Below are positions 7,261 to 15,932 of a stretch of DNA of 64,000 nucleotides, piece by piece. Each line of letters opens with the position of its first letter. Position 1 is the first letter of the stretch. A program made the translations under genes and the position numbers. Source of the DNA: Prevotellaceae bacterium HUN156 (GTDB lineage Bacteria > Bacteroidota > Bacteroidia > Bacteroidales > Bacteroidaceae). Under the pieces are notes generated by a model, which was not told where the DNA came from, searched no databases, and saw only the letters and a program-made list of their open reading frames with translations. The stretch is from contig FPIT01000007.1 of the NCBI GenBank assembly GCA_900119285.1, positions 186,001 through 250,000 on the forward strand, in the 5' to 3' direction.

Positions 7261-10230
7261 TTATTCGGCGTCCTTATGTATTTGTTCTATAACATTATTA
7301 GGAGAAAGATTTATCCTATTTAATTCGAAAATCTTGTAATTCATTAACCTCGGATTGAAGAGTACCATCTCTGCTACCAGCAGAAGTACCATCATTGTCC
7401 AAACTATATAATGAAGCACTGACTCTCCGCTGATAGAGCGTACCTGATTCGTCACGTCATCTAACATGGCAAACTTAGAGCCCTTGAACTTAAACGACCT
7501 CTGCTTGAAGGTATAAACCAGTGGCTCCATCAGACTGGAGTTGATGTCTTCCTCCATCACTTGATTAATCAATTGATTGTCAGTTTTAGTATCTCTACGA
7601 TAATCTGTAAAATGACATATCAGCATATATATCAGCGTCATTACGAATACCGTAGGAACAAACAACGATGGATGGTCTGCACTCAAATATCTCAGGATAG
7701 AAATAGGAATCACAGATGTCAGCAATCCAAGCAATCCCCAAAGAGCACTCATCACGACACCATAGCCTCTAAAGAATGCTCTAAATCCCACGATAATAGC
7801 CGTAACACCACCGATGGGGAATAATATCGTTGTTGTACTATGAGCCATCACCTCCTCATGATTGCCAATACCGAAGATGACTAATAGTAGCATCCAAATT
7901 GCACAAAGACTATAGAAGGTTACGCGCCAACGATGTTCTTTACCTTTTGCACGTGTATATTCCTTTCTTACACTATTATATTTCTTCTTTGTTGTCTCCT
8001 TGGCGCTAATCAAACGCTTATAATACATCTGATTCTGGTCTATCTCACCTAAATTATAGACCCACTCTTCCAATCGACGCTCATAGCTATAAGGTTCTGC
8101 AAATTCCTTGTTGGGGTCTTCATGGAAGAATACAGCCATCCACTGACTCAATGCGCCACGTCTTATAGCAGCAAGCAATAGAGGACGACGAGCAACCTTA
8201 TCGAAATGGGTACCGTCAGTCAACTCCGTACCGTCATCCAATACATAGGTAGGAATAGCTCCCAAGATACGACAGAAGCGGTATGCGGCAGTACGCAAAT
8301 CGTATGCTCCCAGACGCTCCTTGTTCTCCTCACTCTTCAAATCAAAGCATGCTCTTGCCTGAGCCAGCTGTTCAAACCATCCATGCAGTTGTGCGAAATA
8401 AAAGAAGCGTCCTTCTGGGTCTGCAAATTCAGCTATTTGTTCTTCAAACTCCTGAGCCGTTAATGTTTGCCAATTGCGTAATTCCTCACGCAGAATCTCA
8501 CCCACCTTATAAGGATTATCGGCTTCACGCAAATCATAAGCAGCTTCGCGGTCCAGATTATACAATACCTTATAGCCTAACGAACGACTGGGTTGCTGGT
8601 TTTCTGTCATGATTCGCAAAGCCTCACAAGCCATCATGTCCTCATGACTATACATCCAAGAGAGCAGTCGTCCGTCACTTAGACTTACCCATTCGTCTTC
8701 AGAACAATCTTCATAGCCAAAAGAGTGGACTATATCCTGTACATTTCCTGAAGGGTATTTTACTAAGAAAGGAATCTCCGGGTCTATCTCATAAGCCAGT
8801 CGCAAGATTGCCACACGCGAGGTCAGTTCACTATTCTCTGCAAAATATCCACGCAGACGCGCCATATCAGCCTTGGTATGCGTTTCCACGTATAGGAACA
8901 AGTTATCATTAGGATTCTTCAGTGCAATGGAATAATCATCCATATAACTAAGCAACGAGATAGTTAAGCTATGGATATCATCACACTGATTGCCACGCAA
9001 ATCGGTATAGGGATAACTTGGCTCCATTACATAGATGGAAGCCATCAATCCCGCCTTCTGGTCGGCAGGATAACGATTAGTAATGATGTCTTTAACGGCA
9101 GAACTCAGTTTGACATTACCGCATTGTTCCAACCATCCCGGAATACGTCCATTATAAAGGTAGCTGGTAGCTAACCATTCATTGTCCATCAACAGCGGAA
9201 TCAGTTCGTGCACATTATCAGCTACGAGGTTGCGCTCTGGATCAACGATAAAGCTACGATATCTTAGCAGTGGCGATGATATATCCACATTGACATCCTC
9301 ACCCAAGAACCAGCGTTCCACTTCGTCATATCCCCAACGGCTTTGTGGATTAACGCAGGTCAGACCCTGCACAATCATTCTAACACGTTCAGGCAACTCA
9401 TTGATGCGAGGCAGACGTCCTTCATTCTTCTTTCGCATGATGATGCGTTCATTCTGACTCAGCGGATTCTCGCCCAACCAGAGTGTCATCAGGGTGATAC
9501 CCAATGAATAGAAGTCTGCAGCAGGAGTAATCTCCACCTCTCCGTCAATCACATCGTTATACATTTCCGGAGCGGCATATACTGGAGTACGAGCCTGAGT
9601 GGTTCTATGAAGACGGCTCTCATCTTCTATAATGCTAGAGATACCAAAGTCGCCCAGTACAACCTCCTTATGATCAGCATCACGGAAGAAATAGTTGCCA
9701 GGTTTGATATCTTTATGAATGATATTGTTATGATGACAATAAGCCAGAGCAGCAGCAGCCTGCAGAGCAATACGACGGAACTGGTTGTAATTGCCATTGA
9801 GGTCATATTCACTCAGCGTACCACCACGGAGGTATTCCATCAGCTCATAGTCACGGTTCTTTCCATCGACATAAGTTTTACCAAAATCCGTGATTTTGAC
9901 TATCATCTCCATATTAAAATTTTGGATGATGCGCAACAAATCCTTCTTAATGGTAAAATTTGGATAGTACACCTTCAGCACGCGCATGCCTTCATCGCCC
10001 TCAACAAGGAATACCTGTGCTTCACCAGAGTTGTCACTCAGACATTTGATACCGGTATATACACGTCCTTTGAGCACGAAATCACCGGAATGGTCATCAT
10101 CACCACTCGGTATTTTCTTGTCGGGTCGGATAGTAATGTCTGCAGCAGCAGACTGAGCCATCATCGGTTCACTTACTCTAATAGTGGCTTCAGGATTGAC
10201 TGGTGCTGACTGTCGATTGGTCACTTCCAT
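7261..10230 (-). CDS. Hanks-type Ser/Thr protein kinase with C-terminal membrane segments
   Basis: 989 aa. The kinase domain covers roughly residues 52-310: Lys86 in RVLKVYY, catalytic loop HKDIKPGN at 172-179 (D174), DFG at 194-196, an activation loop rich in Thr and Arg, and APE at 220-222. The HRD arginine is replaced by Lys, which is tolerated in many bacterial kinases. About 450 residues with no recognised domain follow, then several hydrophobic helices between about residues 770 and 960, and a short polar tail, so it should sit in the inner membrane. The first 50 residues are rich in Thr, Ser and Asp with two TIR words, possible autophosphorylation sites for the FHA reader. Spacing is 2 bp to the gene on each side. 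The trigger it senses is unknown. Confidence 0.92.
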   Translation of the reverse strand: MEVTNRQSAPVNPEATIRVSEPMMAQSAAADITIRPDKKIPSGDDDHSGDFVLKGRVYTGIKCLSDNSGEAQVFLVEGDEGMRVLKVYYPNFTIKKDLLRIIQNFNMEMIVKITDFGKTYVDGKNRDYELMEYLRGGTLSEYDLNGNYNQFRRIALQAAAALAYCHHNNIIHKDIKPGNYFFRDADHKEVVLGDFGISSIIEDESRLHRTTQARTPVYAAPEMYNDVIDGEVEITPAADFYSLGITLMTLWLGENPLSQNERIIMRKKNEGRLPRINELPERVRMIVQGLTCVNPQSRWGYDEVERWFLGEDVNVDISSPLLRYRSFIVDPERNLVADNVHELIPLLMDNEWLATSYLYNGRIPGWLEQCGNVKLSSAVKDIITNRYPADQKAGLMASIYVMEPSYPYTDLRGNQCDDIHSLTISLLSYMDDYSIALKNPNDNLFLYVETHTKADMARLRGYFAENSELTSRVAILRLAYEIDPEIPFLVKYPSGNVQDIVHSFGYEDCSEDEWVSLSDGRLLSWMYSHEDMMACEALRIMTENQQPSRSLGYKVLYNLDREAAYDLREADNPYKVGEILREELRNWQTLTAQEFEEQIAEFADPEGRFFYFAQLHGWFEQLAQARACFDLKSEENKERLGAYDLRTAAYRFCRILGAIPTYVLDDGTELTDGTHFDKVARRPLLLAAIRRGALSQWMAVFFHEDPNKEFAEPYSYERRLEEWVYNLGEIDQNQMYYKRLISAKETTKKKYNSVRKEYTRAKGKEHRWRVTFYSLCAIWMLLLVIFGIGNHEEVMAHSTTTILFPIGGVTAIIVGFRAFFRGYGVVMSALWGLLGLLTSVIPISILRYLSADHPSLFVPTVFVMTLIYMLICHFTDYRRDTKTDNQLINQVMEEDINSSLMEPLVYTFKQRSFKFKGSKFAMLDDVTNQVRSISGESVLHYIVWTMMVLLLVAEMVLFNPRLMNYKIFELNRINLSPNNVIEQIHKDAE

Positions 10231-10232
10231 GG

Positions 10233-11189
10233 CTATTTATCGTCTTTTATTTCTTCAGAATTATTTTTTCCTAAAATCACCCATTTTCCTCCCAGATGAG
10301 GTTTTGCACATCCACAAGGGCTACTATGCATCGCATGTTTATAATTGCAGACCCAAGCCAGTCGCACACCAACTGGCTTGCTAGCCATTGCAAAATTACG
10401 AGCTTGTACTGGAGAAGTCGTAGGCGGTACTGCCAACTTATCAAGAATCGTTGACAGCATCTTGATTTTTACGGCTTTCTGTTCTTCCAGCTGTTCACGT
10501 GTCATACGCTTCGATTCTAGCTTTGGAATCACAGGTGTTTCTACTCCTTCATCTTTGGCCAACAGCGTCAATACGCGTTCACGCAACTTGGCACTTGCCT
10601 CTTCACGAGCGACGTCACGCTCAGAACTATATGGCAGTGCATTTTCCAGATTTGAATAGTCTCTAACAATTTCCAACAACTGCTGGAAGTCTGGGTTGGA
10701 ATGCAGTTGCTTTACCAACTGACGTGCTTCCTTAGTCAAAGCAGTACCACACTTCTTGCAGAAAGCGAAATCGTTCAATGTATGACAAGTGGGGCACACC
10801 ATTCCTCCTCGTGGACTGCCACACTCAGGACAATAGGCTTCATTGCCTTCCAAATGAGCGCCACAATAGGAGCATACATCCTTACGAATATAATGATGGC
10901 ACACCTCACAGAAATCTGCGTCAGGATCAATCTCGGCGCTACAATGAGGACATGTCGTTTTACTAATGGGCTGACCACACTGGGCACAGAACATAGCTTC
11001 AGGTTCATTGATAGCACCACAATAAGGGCAAGCCTTACCAGCCGCCTGCTTTTGTTGAGTCTGTTGCAATGATTGTTGTGACACAACTGGCTGTTGAGGC
11101 TCTTGCGAAATCACCGTTCTATTTAACATTTCCTGGGGACGAACAGCGTTTTGCATATTATCAGATAATGGATTGTTTTCGTCGAACAT
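10233..11189 (-). CDS. Protein with four tandem zinc ribbons, first gene of the phospho-signalling operon
   Basis: 318 aa from the ATG at 11189. An in-frame ATG at 11312 is rejected because it would lie upstream of the promoter and inside the neighbour's terminator. After a Gln-rich N-terminus of about 50 residues come four double-CxxC ribbons: C54/57 with 68/71, C80/83 with 94/97, C106/109 with 120/123, and C132/135 with 144/147. A helical region follows, and the C-terminus has a further Cys/His cluster (HAMHSSPCGC). No enzyme fold is recognised. Zinc-ribbon arrays usually serve as protein-binding scaffolds, and two other members of the operon also begin with zinc ribbons, so a scaffold or adaptor role is a reasonable inference. 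The stop is 2 bp before the kinase start. Confidence 0.85.
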   Translation of the reverse strand: MFDENNPLSDNMQNAVRPQEMLNRTVISQEPQQPVVSQQSLQQTQQKQAAGKACPYCGAINEPEAMFCAQCGQPISKTTCPHCSAEIDPDADFCEVCHHYIRKDVCSYCGAHLEGNEAYCPECGSPRGGMVCPTCHTLNDFAFCKKCGTALTKEARQLVKQLHSNPDFQQLLEIVRDYSNLENALPYSSERDVAREEASAKLRERVLTLLAKDEGVETPVIPKLESKRMTREQLEEQKAVKIKMLSTILDKLAVPPTTSPVQARNFAMASKPVGVRLAWVCNYKHAMHSSPCGCAKPHLGGKWVILGKNNSEEIKDDK

Positions 11190-11216
11190 TATGCAGTAGT
11201 TAAAAATAGTCAGATG

Positions 11217-11247
11217 CAAAGATAGGAAATAAAAATTAAAATACAAA
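11217..11247 (-). promoter_or_regulatory. Promoter of the zinc-ribbon/kinase/AAA+/FHA/PP2C operon
   Basis: On the minus strand, -7 TATCTTTG at 11217-11224 and -33 TTTG at 11244-11247 are separated by 19 bp, matching the Bacteroidota primary sigma consensus. The predicted transcript starts about 20 nt before the ATG at 11189. The -33 box overlaps the T-tract of the terminator of the upstream peptidase gene. Confidence 0.75.
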
Positions 11248-11279
11248 AAAAACCGCCGTAAATTTATATTTACGACGGC
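11245..11279 (-). terminator. Terminator of the M13 peptidase gene
   Basis: Hairpin at 11253-11279 (arms of about 11 bp with one mismatch, short AT loop), followed on the minus strand by a run of eight T. It lies 27 bp past the peptidase stop and directly upstream of the next promoter. Confidence 0.8.
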
Positions 11280-11305
11280 ATTTTTATGATTTTGGTCTAT
11301 ATCAT

Positions 11306-13333
11306 TTACCAAAGTGGCAGACGCTCAGCTTTAGGAATAAACATTTTGTCACCCTCTTTCACACCAAATGCATCATACCACGCATCCACATGAGGAAGGG
11401 CACCATTTACGCGCCAACGACCCAGCGAGTGAGGATCGCTCTTAGTGCGGTTACGAATCTCGGCTTCTGTGATATTTCCAGCCCAAACACCTGCGTATGC
11501 AATAAAGAAGCGCTGTTCAGGAGTCAGACCATCGATAACGGGCAAGGGATTGCGCTTTGTAGCTTCCTTGAAAGCAGTATAGGCTACCTGCAAGCCACCA
11601 TGGTCAGCCAGATTCTCACCAAGTGTCAACTGACCATTAGCATTCAAGTCAGGAAGTACCTTAATCTTTGAGAAGAAGTCTGCAAATTTCTGTGTTCTCT
11701 CTGTAAAGTTCTTTCCGTCTGATTCAGTCCACCAATCGAACAGATTTCCTACCTTATCATACTGACGTCCCTGGTCATCAAATCCATGTGTCATTTCATG
11801 ACCGATTACAACACCGATAGCGCCATAATTGAATGCATCATCTGCTGCGGGGTCAAAGAATGGAACTTGCAGAATACCAGCAGGGAAGCAAATTTCGTTC
11901 GTGGTAGGGTTATAGTATGCATTTACGGTCTGAGGAGTCATAAACCAGTCATCACGATCTACAGGTTTTCCTGCTGTATGATTGATTTGCCATGCCTGCC
12001 AGAAACGGGCACACTCACGCATATTCTCAAAGTAAGATTTTTTAGCATCAATCTTCAGCTCTGAGAGGTCTGTCCAACGATCAGGATAACCAATCTTCAC
12101 ATAGAAGGTATTCAGCTTCAGCAGAGCATTTACCTTAGTAGCGTTATCCATCCAGTCTTGAGCAGCAATACGCTCACCAAGAGCAATACGCAGGTTCTCA
12201 ATCAAGGTCTTCATACGCTCCTTGGATGATGCAGGGAAATACTTCTTGACGTAGATACGTCCCAGAGCCTCACCCATCACACCTTCTACCTGATCAGTAG
12301 AACGCTTCCACAAGGGGTGATCTTCCTTACGACCTTTCATCACCTTGCCATAGAAGTCGAAGTTAGCAGCACGAACGGCATCATTCAAATAACCGGTAGC
12401 ACCATCAATAACGCCCCACTCCATCACATCACGGTATTCAGCGGCAGTCATTGAGGCAAACAGCTTATCGGCAGCCTCCATAAAGGCAGGCTGACCAACA
12501 ATCAGCTCCTGGAAATACTGGCTCTTGATACCTTTGGCATTCATCTGCTTCTCAAACTGCAAATGAGGATACTTAGCCTGGAACTCACTGAGTGTCATTC
12601 GGTTGTAGTTAGCAATAGGGTCACGCATCTCCGTACGAGACTTTGATGCTTTAGCCAGTGCCATTTCCACCTTCAACACGTTCTTCATCTTCTTTTCTGC
12701 AGCGCTCTTACTGAATCCATAAATCTGGAACATACGAACGATGTGCTTCTTGTAAGCCTCACGAATCTTCTTAGTAGCCTCGTCGTTCTCCAGATAGTAG
12801 TCTTTCAGTCCCAGTGTCAGTCCACTCTGACGAACGGTCAGAATGTTTTTCATAGCATCCTTATCGTCAGCACTGATATAGGCTGCAAATAATTCCTGTT
12901 CACCATAAGGCATCATAGACAGCTGGAAATCGAAGAGCTGTTCTTTATTCTTAGCAGCTTCCAGGCGCTTGATAATTGGCATTACAGGAGCTAATCCCTC
13001 CTTTTCTCTGCGTACAGAGTCCATTGCCAGCTTATACAAATCGCTGAGTTTCTGCTCAACAGAACCCTCGGGATAGCTATTCTCCAGCAATTCCTTCAGG
13101 ATACCATTGATACGCTTGTTGTTGTCCTCCGCCAAACGGTCAAAGCTGCCAAAACGTGAATAGGCAGCAGGCAGCGGATTGGCTTTCATCCATCCACCAC
13201 AGGCATACTCATAAAAATCGTCGGCAGGACGTACAGCAGTATCAAGGTTCTTCAGGTCGATACCCGACTTGAGCTGTGCCGATGCCGAAGCGGTCATCAT
13301 TGCTAATGCCATCATTGTTAATACCTTTTTCAT
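11306..13333 (-). CDS. pepO: M13-family zinc metalloendopeptidase (PepO/neprilysin-like)
   Basis: 675 aa, normal for bacterial PepO. A signal peptide of about 19 residues ends in ASASAQ, so the protein is exported, probably to the periplasm. The zinc site is HEMTH in VIGHEMTHGFDD, with the third ligand Glu in GENLADHGGL. NAYYNPTTNEICFPAGIL is the family's substrate-binding NAYY motif. M13 peptidases cleave oligopeptides, which suits a peptide-using anaerobe. The gene starts 14 bp after the ABC-F stop and may be co-transcribed with it. Confidence 0.95.
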   Translation of the reverse strand: MKKVLTMMALAMMTASASAQLKSGIDLKNLDTAVRPADDFYEYACGGWMKANPLPAAYSRFGSFDRLAEDNNKRINGILKELLENSYPEGSVEQKLSDLYKLAMDSVRREKEGLAPVMPIIKRLEAAKNKEQLFDFQLSMMPYGEQELFAAYISADDKDAMKNILTVRQSGLTLGLKDYYLENDEATKKIREAYKKHIVRMFQIYGFSKSAAEKKMKNVLKVEMALAKASKSRTEMRDPIANYNRMTLSEFQAKYPHLQFEKQMNAKGIKSQYFQELIVGQPAFMEAADKLFASMTAAEYRDVMEWGVIDGATGYLNDAVRAANFDFYGKVMKGRKEDHPLWKRSTDQVEGVMGEALGRIYVKKYFPASSKERMKTLIENLRIALGERIAAQDWMDNATKVNALLKLNTFYVKIGYPDRWTDLSELKIDAKKSYFENMRECARFWQAWQINHTAGKPVDRDDWFMTPQTVNAYYNPTTNEICFPAGILQVPFFDPAADDAFNYGAIGVVIGHEMTHGFDDQGRQYDKVGNLFDWWTESDGKNFTERTQKFADFFSKIKVLPDLNANGQLTLGENLADHGGLQVAYTAFKEATKRNPLPVIDGLTPEQRFFIAYAGVWAGNITEAEIRNRTKSDPHSLGRWRVNGALPHVDAWYDAFGVKEGDKMFIPKAERLPLW

Positions 13334-13347
13334 CTTTCTATAATTAG

Positions 13348-15303
13348 TTAGTATTGTGTAATATCTTCAAGTTCTTCAGAGAGCTTTTCCCAGTGCTCCA
13401 CCTCTTTGTCCAGCGCCTGCTTTGTGGTGGTATATTCAGTTACCAACTGCATATCTGAGGCATTCTCAGGCACCATCAGCAGTTCATCAAGCTCTTTCAG
13501 TCGGCGCTCCATATCACTGATTTTGCGCTCAGACTCCTCTATGGCTTTCTCTGCCTTGCGGATGCGTTTCTGCTGTTCTTTGTGGGCAGCATAGCTCTCT
13601 TTAGAAGTGAGGGATGAGGACTGAGGAGTAAGAGAATTGTTTTGTGGGGCAGCTTTTTCAGCGTTTACCTCTATTCTTTCGCCTCTTACCTCTAACTTCT
13701 GATTACTGTCTCTCAGCCAATCATATACACCACCGAGGTGTTCTCTTACCTTTCCACCGCCAAACTCATAGACTTTGCTTACGAGACCATCGAGGAATTC
13801 ACGGTCGTGACTTACGATGATAGCAGTACCGTCAAAGGCACGGATAGCCTCTTTCAGCACATCCTTTGAAGGCATATCCAAGTGGTTGGTAGGCTCGTCG
13901 AGTATCAGCAGATTGACGGGTTCCAACAGCAGGCGAATCATAGCCAGACGACTACGCTCACCACCACTCAATACCTTCACCTTCTTATCTGATGCCTCAC
14001 CGCCAAACATAAAGGCGCCAAGGATATCGTTAATGCGCAGGCGGATATCGCCCTTTGCCACATTGTCGATGGTTTGGAATACTGTCAGCTCTTCATCCAA
14101 CAGCTGGGCCTGATTCTGTGCAAAATAGCCGATTTGGATATTATGACCTATCTTCAAATGACCGTCAAAGGGTATCTCGCCCATAATACATTTTACCAGC
14201 GTAGACTTACCCTCACCGTTCTTTCCCACAAATGCCACCTTCTCGCCACGCTTGATGGTGAGGTTGACACCTGAGAATACGGTATGTGCACCATAGTCCT
14301 TACGTACATCCTCGCAGATAACGGGATAGTCGCCACTACGCAAGCAGGGAGGGAATTTCAGGCGCAATGCCGAGTTATCTATCTCATCCACCTCGATGGG
14401 TACAATCTTCTCCAGTTGCTTGATTTTCTGCTGCACCTGCACAGCCTTGGTGGCCTGATAGCGGAAGCGCTCAATAAACTGGCGCATCTCTTGTATCTCC
14501 TTCTGCTGATTCTCGTAGGCTCGCTGTTGTTGCTCGCGACGCTCCTTGCGCAACACGACATACTCGTTGTACTTTACTTTATAGTCCACAATCTGTCCAC
14601 AAGAAATCTCCAGTGTACGATTGGTAACGTTATTGATGAAGGCACGGTCGTGACTCACCAACACTACAGCCTTGGCAGATTGTGCCAGCCATTGTTCCAG
14701 CCATTGTATTGACTCAATATCCAGATGGTTGGTAGGCTCGTCGAGCAACAGCACATCGGGCTTCTGCAACAGTATCTTTGCCAACTCGATACGCATGCGC
14801 CATCCTCCAGAGAACTCGCTGGTGGGGCGCTCCAAGTCAGTACGACTAAAGCCCAAACCCGTCAGCGTACGCTCAATTTCAGCCTCACAGTTGTCGGCAC
14901 CCATCATCATATAGCGCTCATGCTCCTGTGTAAACTTCTCCACGAGTGCCAGATAGCTCTCGCTCTCGTAGTCTGTACGTTCAGCCAATTGCTGATTCAG
15001 CGCATCAACCTTTGCTTTCAGTTCAGTAACATTGGCAAAGGCCTTCTGTGCTTCTTGTCTGACGGTAGTATCGTCTTGCAGAATCATCACCTGAGGCAGA
15101 TAACCTATCGTGGTATCGTTAGGCACACTGACCACACCACTGGTTGGCTTCTGCTTACCACAGAGAATTTTGAGCAAGGTAGACTTTCCTGCTCCATTCT
15201 TACCCACCAAGGCAATACGGTCGCGGTCATTTACCACGAAACTGGCATCTGCGAACAACGGCTTCACGCCGAATTCTACGTGCAATGATTCTACTGATAT
15301 CAT
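13348..15303 (-). CDS. ABC-F family ATPase (ribosome-associated, Uup/EttA-like)
   Basis: 651 aa with two ABC domains and no membrane segments. The first Walker A GKNGAGKST is at 34-42, with signature SGGWRMRIELA; the second Walker A is GKNGEGKST and the second signature SGGERSRLA. The charged helical region between the domains fits the P-site tRNA interaction motif of ABC-F factors, which act at the ribosomal E site. A C-terminal coiled coil starts near residue 570. The linker before it (about residues 534-566) is encoded by 7-bp-period tandem words and reads as low-complexity sequence (LEVRGERIEV, SLTPQSSSLT). A function such as antibiotic protection cannot be assigned; a housekeeping factor is more likely. 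Confidence 0.93.
   Translation of the reverse strand: MISVESLHVEFGVKPLFADASFVVNDRDRIALVGKNGAGKSTLLKILCGKQKPTSGVVSVPNDTTIGYLPQVMILQDDTTVRQEAQKAFANVTELKAKVDALNQQLAERTDYESESYLALVEKFTQEHERYMMMGADNCEAEIERTLTGLGFSRTDLERPTSEFSGGWRMRIELAKILLQKPDVLLLDEPTNHLDIESIQWLEQWLAQSAKAVVLVSHDRAFINNVTNRTLEISCGQIVDYKVKYNEYVVLRKERREQQQRAYENQQKEIQEMRQFIERFRYQATKAVQVQQKIKQLEKIVPIEVDEIDNSALRLKFPPCLRSGDYPVICEDVRKDYGAHTVFSGVNLTIKRGEKVAFVGKNGEGKSTLVKCIMGEIPFDGHLKIGHNIQIGYFAQNQAQLLDEELTVFQTIDNVAKGDIRLRINDILGAFMFGGEASDKKVKVLSGGERSRLAMIRLLLEPVNLLILDEPTNHLDMPSKDVLKEAIRAFDGTAIIVSHDREFLDGLVSKVYEFGGGKVREHLGGVYDWLRDSNQKLEVRGERIEVNAEKAAPQNNSLTPQSSSLTSKESYAAHKEQQKRIRKAEKAIEESERKISDMERRLKELDELLMVPENASDMQLVTEYTTTKQALDKEVEHWEKLSEELEDITQY
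13607..13702. repeat. Two heptanucleotide tandem tracts inside the ABC-F gene
   Basis: Plus-strand words at an exact 7-bp period: GTGAGGG, ATGAGGA, CTGAGGA, GTAAGAG at 13607-13634, and CCTCTAT, TCTTTCG, CCTCTTA, CCTCTAA, CTTCTGA at 13668-13702. Both encode the flexible linker of the ABC-F protein. They are degenerate copies of the kind also found in intergenic gaps of this window. Confidence 0.6.
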
Positions 15304-15338
15304 GTCTTTTCTTCGTCTGCTAATATAGATACAGCATG

Positions 15339-15346
15339 CAAAGGTA
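15339..15346 (-). promoter_or_regulatory. Probable -7 element of the ABC-F gene
   Basis: TACCTTTG on the minus strand, giving a predicted leader of about 30 nt before the ATG at 15303. No convincing -33 box was found at the expected distance. Confidence 0.4.
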
Positions 15347-15386
15347 CGAAGAAAATTTCAGTTTGTGCGGTTTTTATGCAAAAAAC

Positions 15387-15932
15387 TTACTTTTCGAAAT
15401 GCTGATAGTCTTTCAGCGAGCGCCAACTGCCTCCCCAACGGAATCCATGCTGGATAAAAAGACGGTAGCAGAGGTCTTGTGTTGTAATCTTGTATTTGAA
15501 GGATTTAGAGCGGTCAGCATAGGGTTTTCCTGTGACAGGCTGAATCAGCAGCGTACCGTCTTTTTTGCGCTTTACACAAGGGTTATACAGAGGATTGATA
15601 TCAATGGCCAATCCCTGTGCATGTTTAGACAACTTGGTGCTGCCCTTCACCACTCGGTAGCAATAGCATGAGGTATTGTTGGCACGCATAGAGCGCTCAT
15701 CATCGTTGCCATATTCCGAGATAGGACGAATGCGCTCAATGGGATATTTTGCCCGATAGAGTTCAGCAAATATCTCACGCAAGTCTTGGGTTATCGCCTT
15801 ATTGCAGATGATAGTACCCTGCTGCGTCTTTCCGTTAGCATCGATATGCTGCACAGTAAGGGTGTCCAGTTCTACGGCATGCACGACCACTACAGCCAGC
15901 ACCAAAAGAAATAATATCGTTAGTCTTTTCAT
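15387..15932 (-). CDS. Exported M15-family peptidase (D-alanyl-D-alanine carboxypeptidase-like)
   Basis: 181 aa. A signal peptide of about 19 residues (MKRLTILFLLVLAVVVVHA) is followed by an M15C-type fold. Zinc-site residues appear as H104 and D111 in SKHAQGLAIDINP and H178 in the C-terminal DYQHFE. Family members cut D-Ala or L-Ala-D-Glu links in peptidoglycan peptides. The start overlaps the stop of the upstream GH77-like gene by 4 bp, so the two are probably one operon, although a functional link between them is not obvious. Confidence 0.88.
   Translation of the reverse strand: MKRLTILFLLVLAVVVVHAVELDTLTVQHIDANGKTQQGTIICNKAITQDLREIFAELYRAKYPIERIRPISEYGNDDERSMRANNTSCYCYRVVKGSTKLSKHAQGLAIDINPLYNPCVKRKKDGTLLIQPVTGKPYADRSKSFKYKITTQDLCYRLFIQHGFRWGGSWRSLKDYQHFEK

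Noticed and set aside
11190..11312. N-terminal extension of the zinc-ribbon protein to the ATG at 11312
   Set aside because: The extension crosses the predicted promoter and the neighbouring terminator and encodes Phe/Asn-rich junk; the ATG at 11189 fits.
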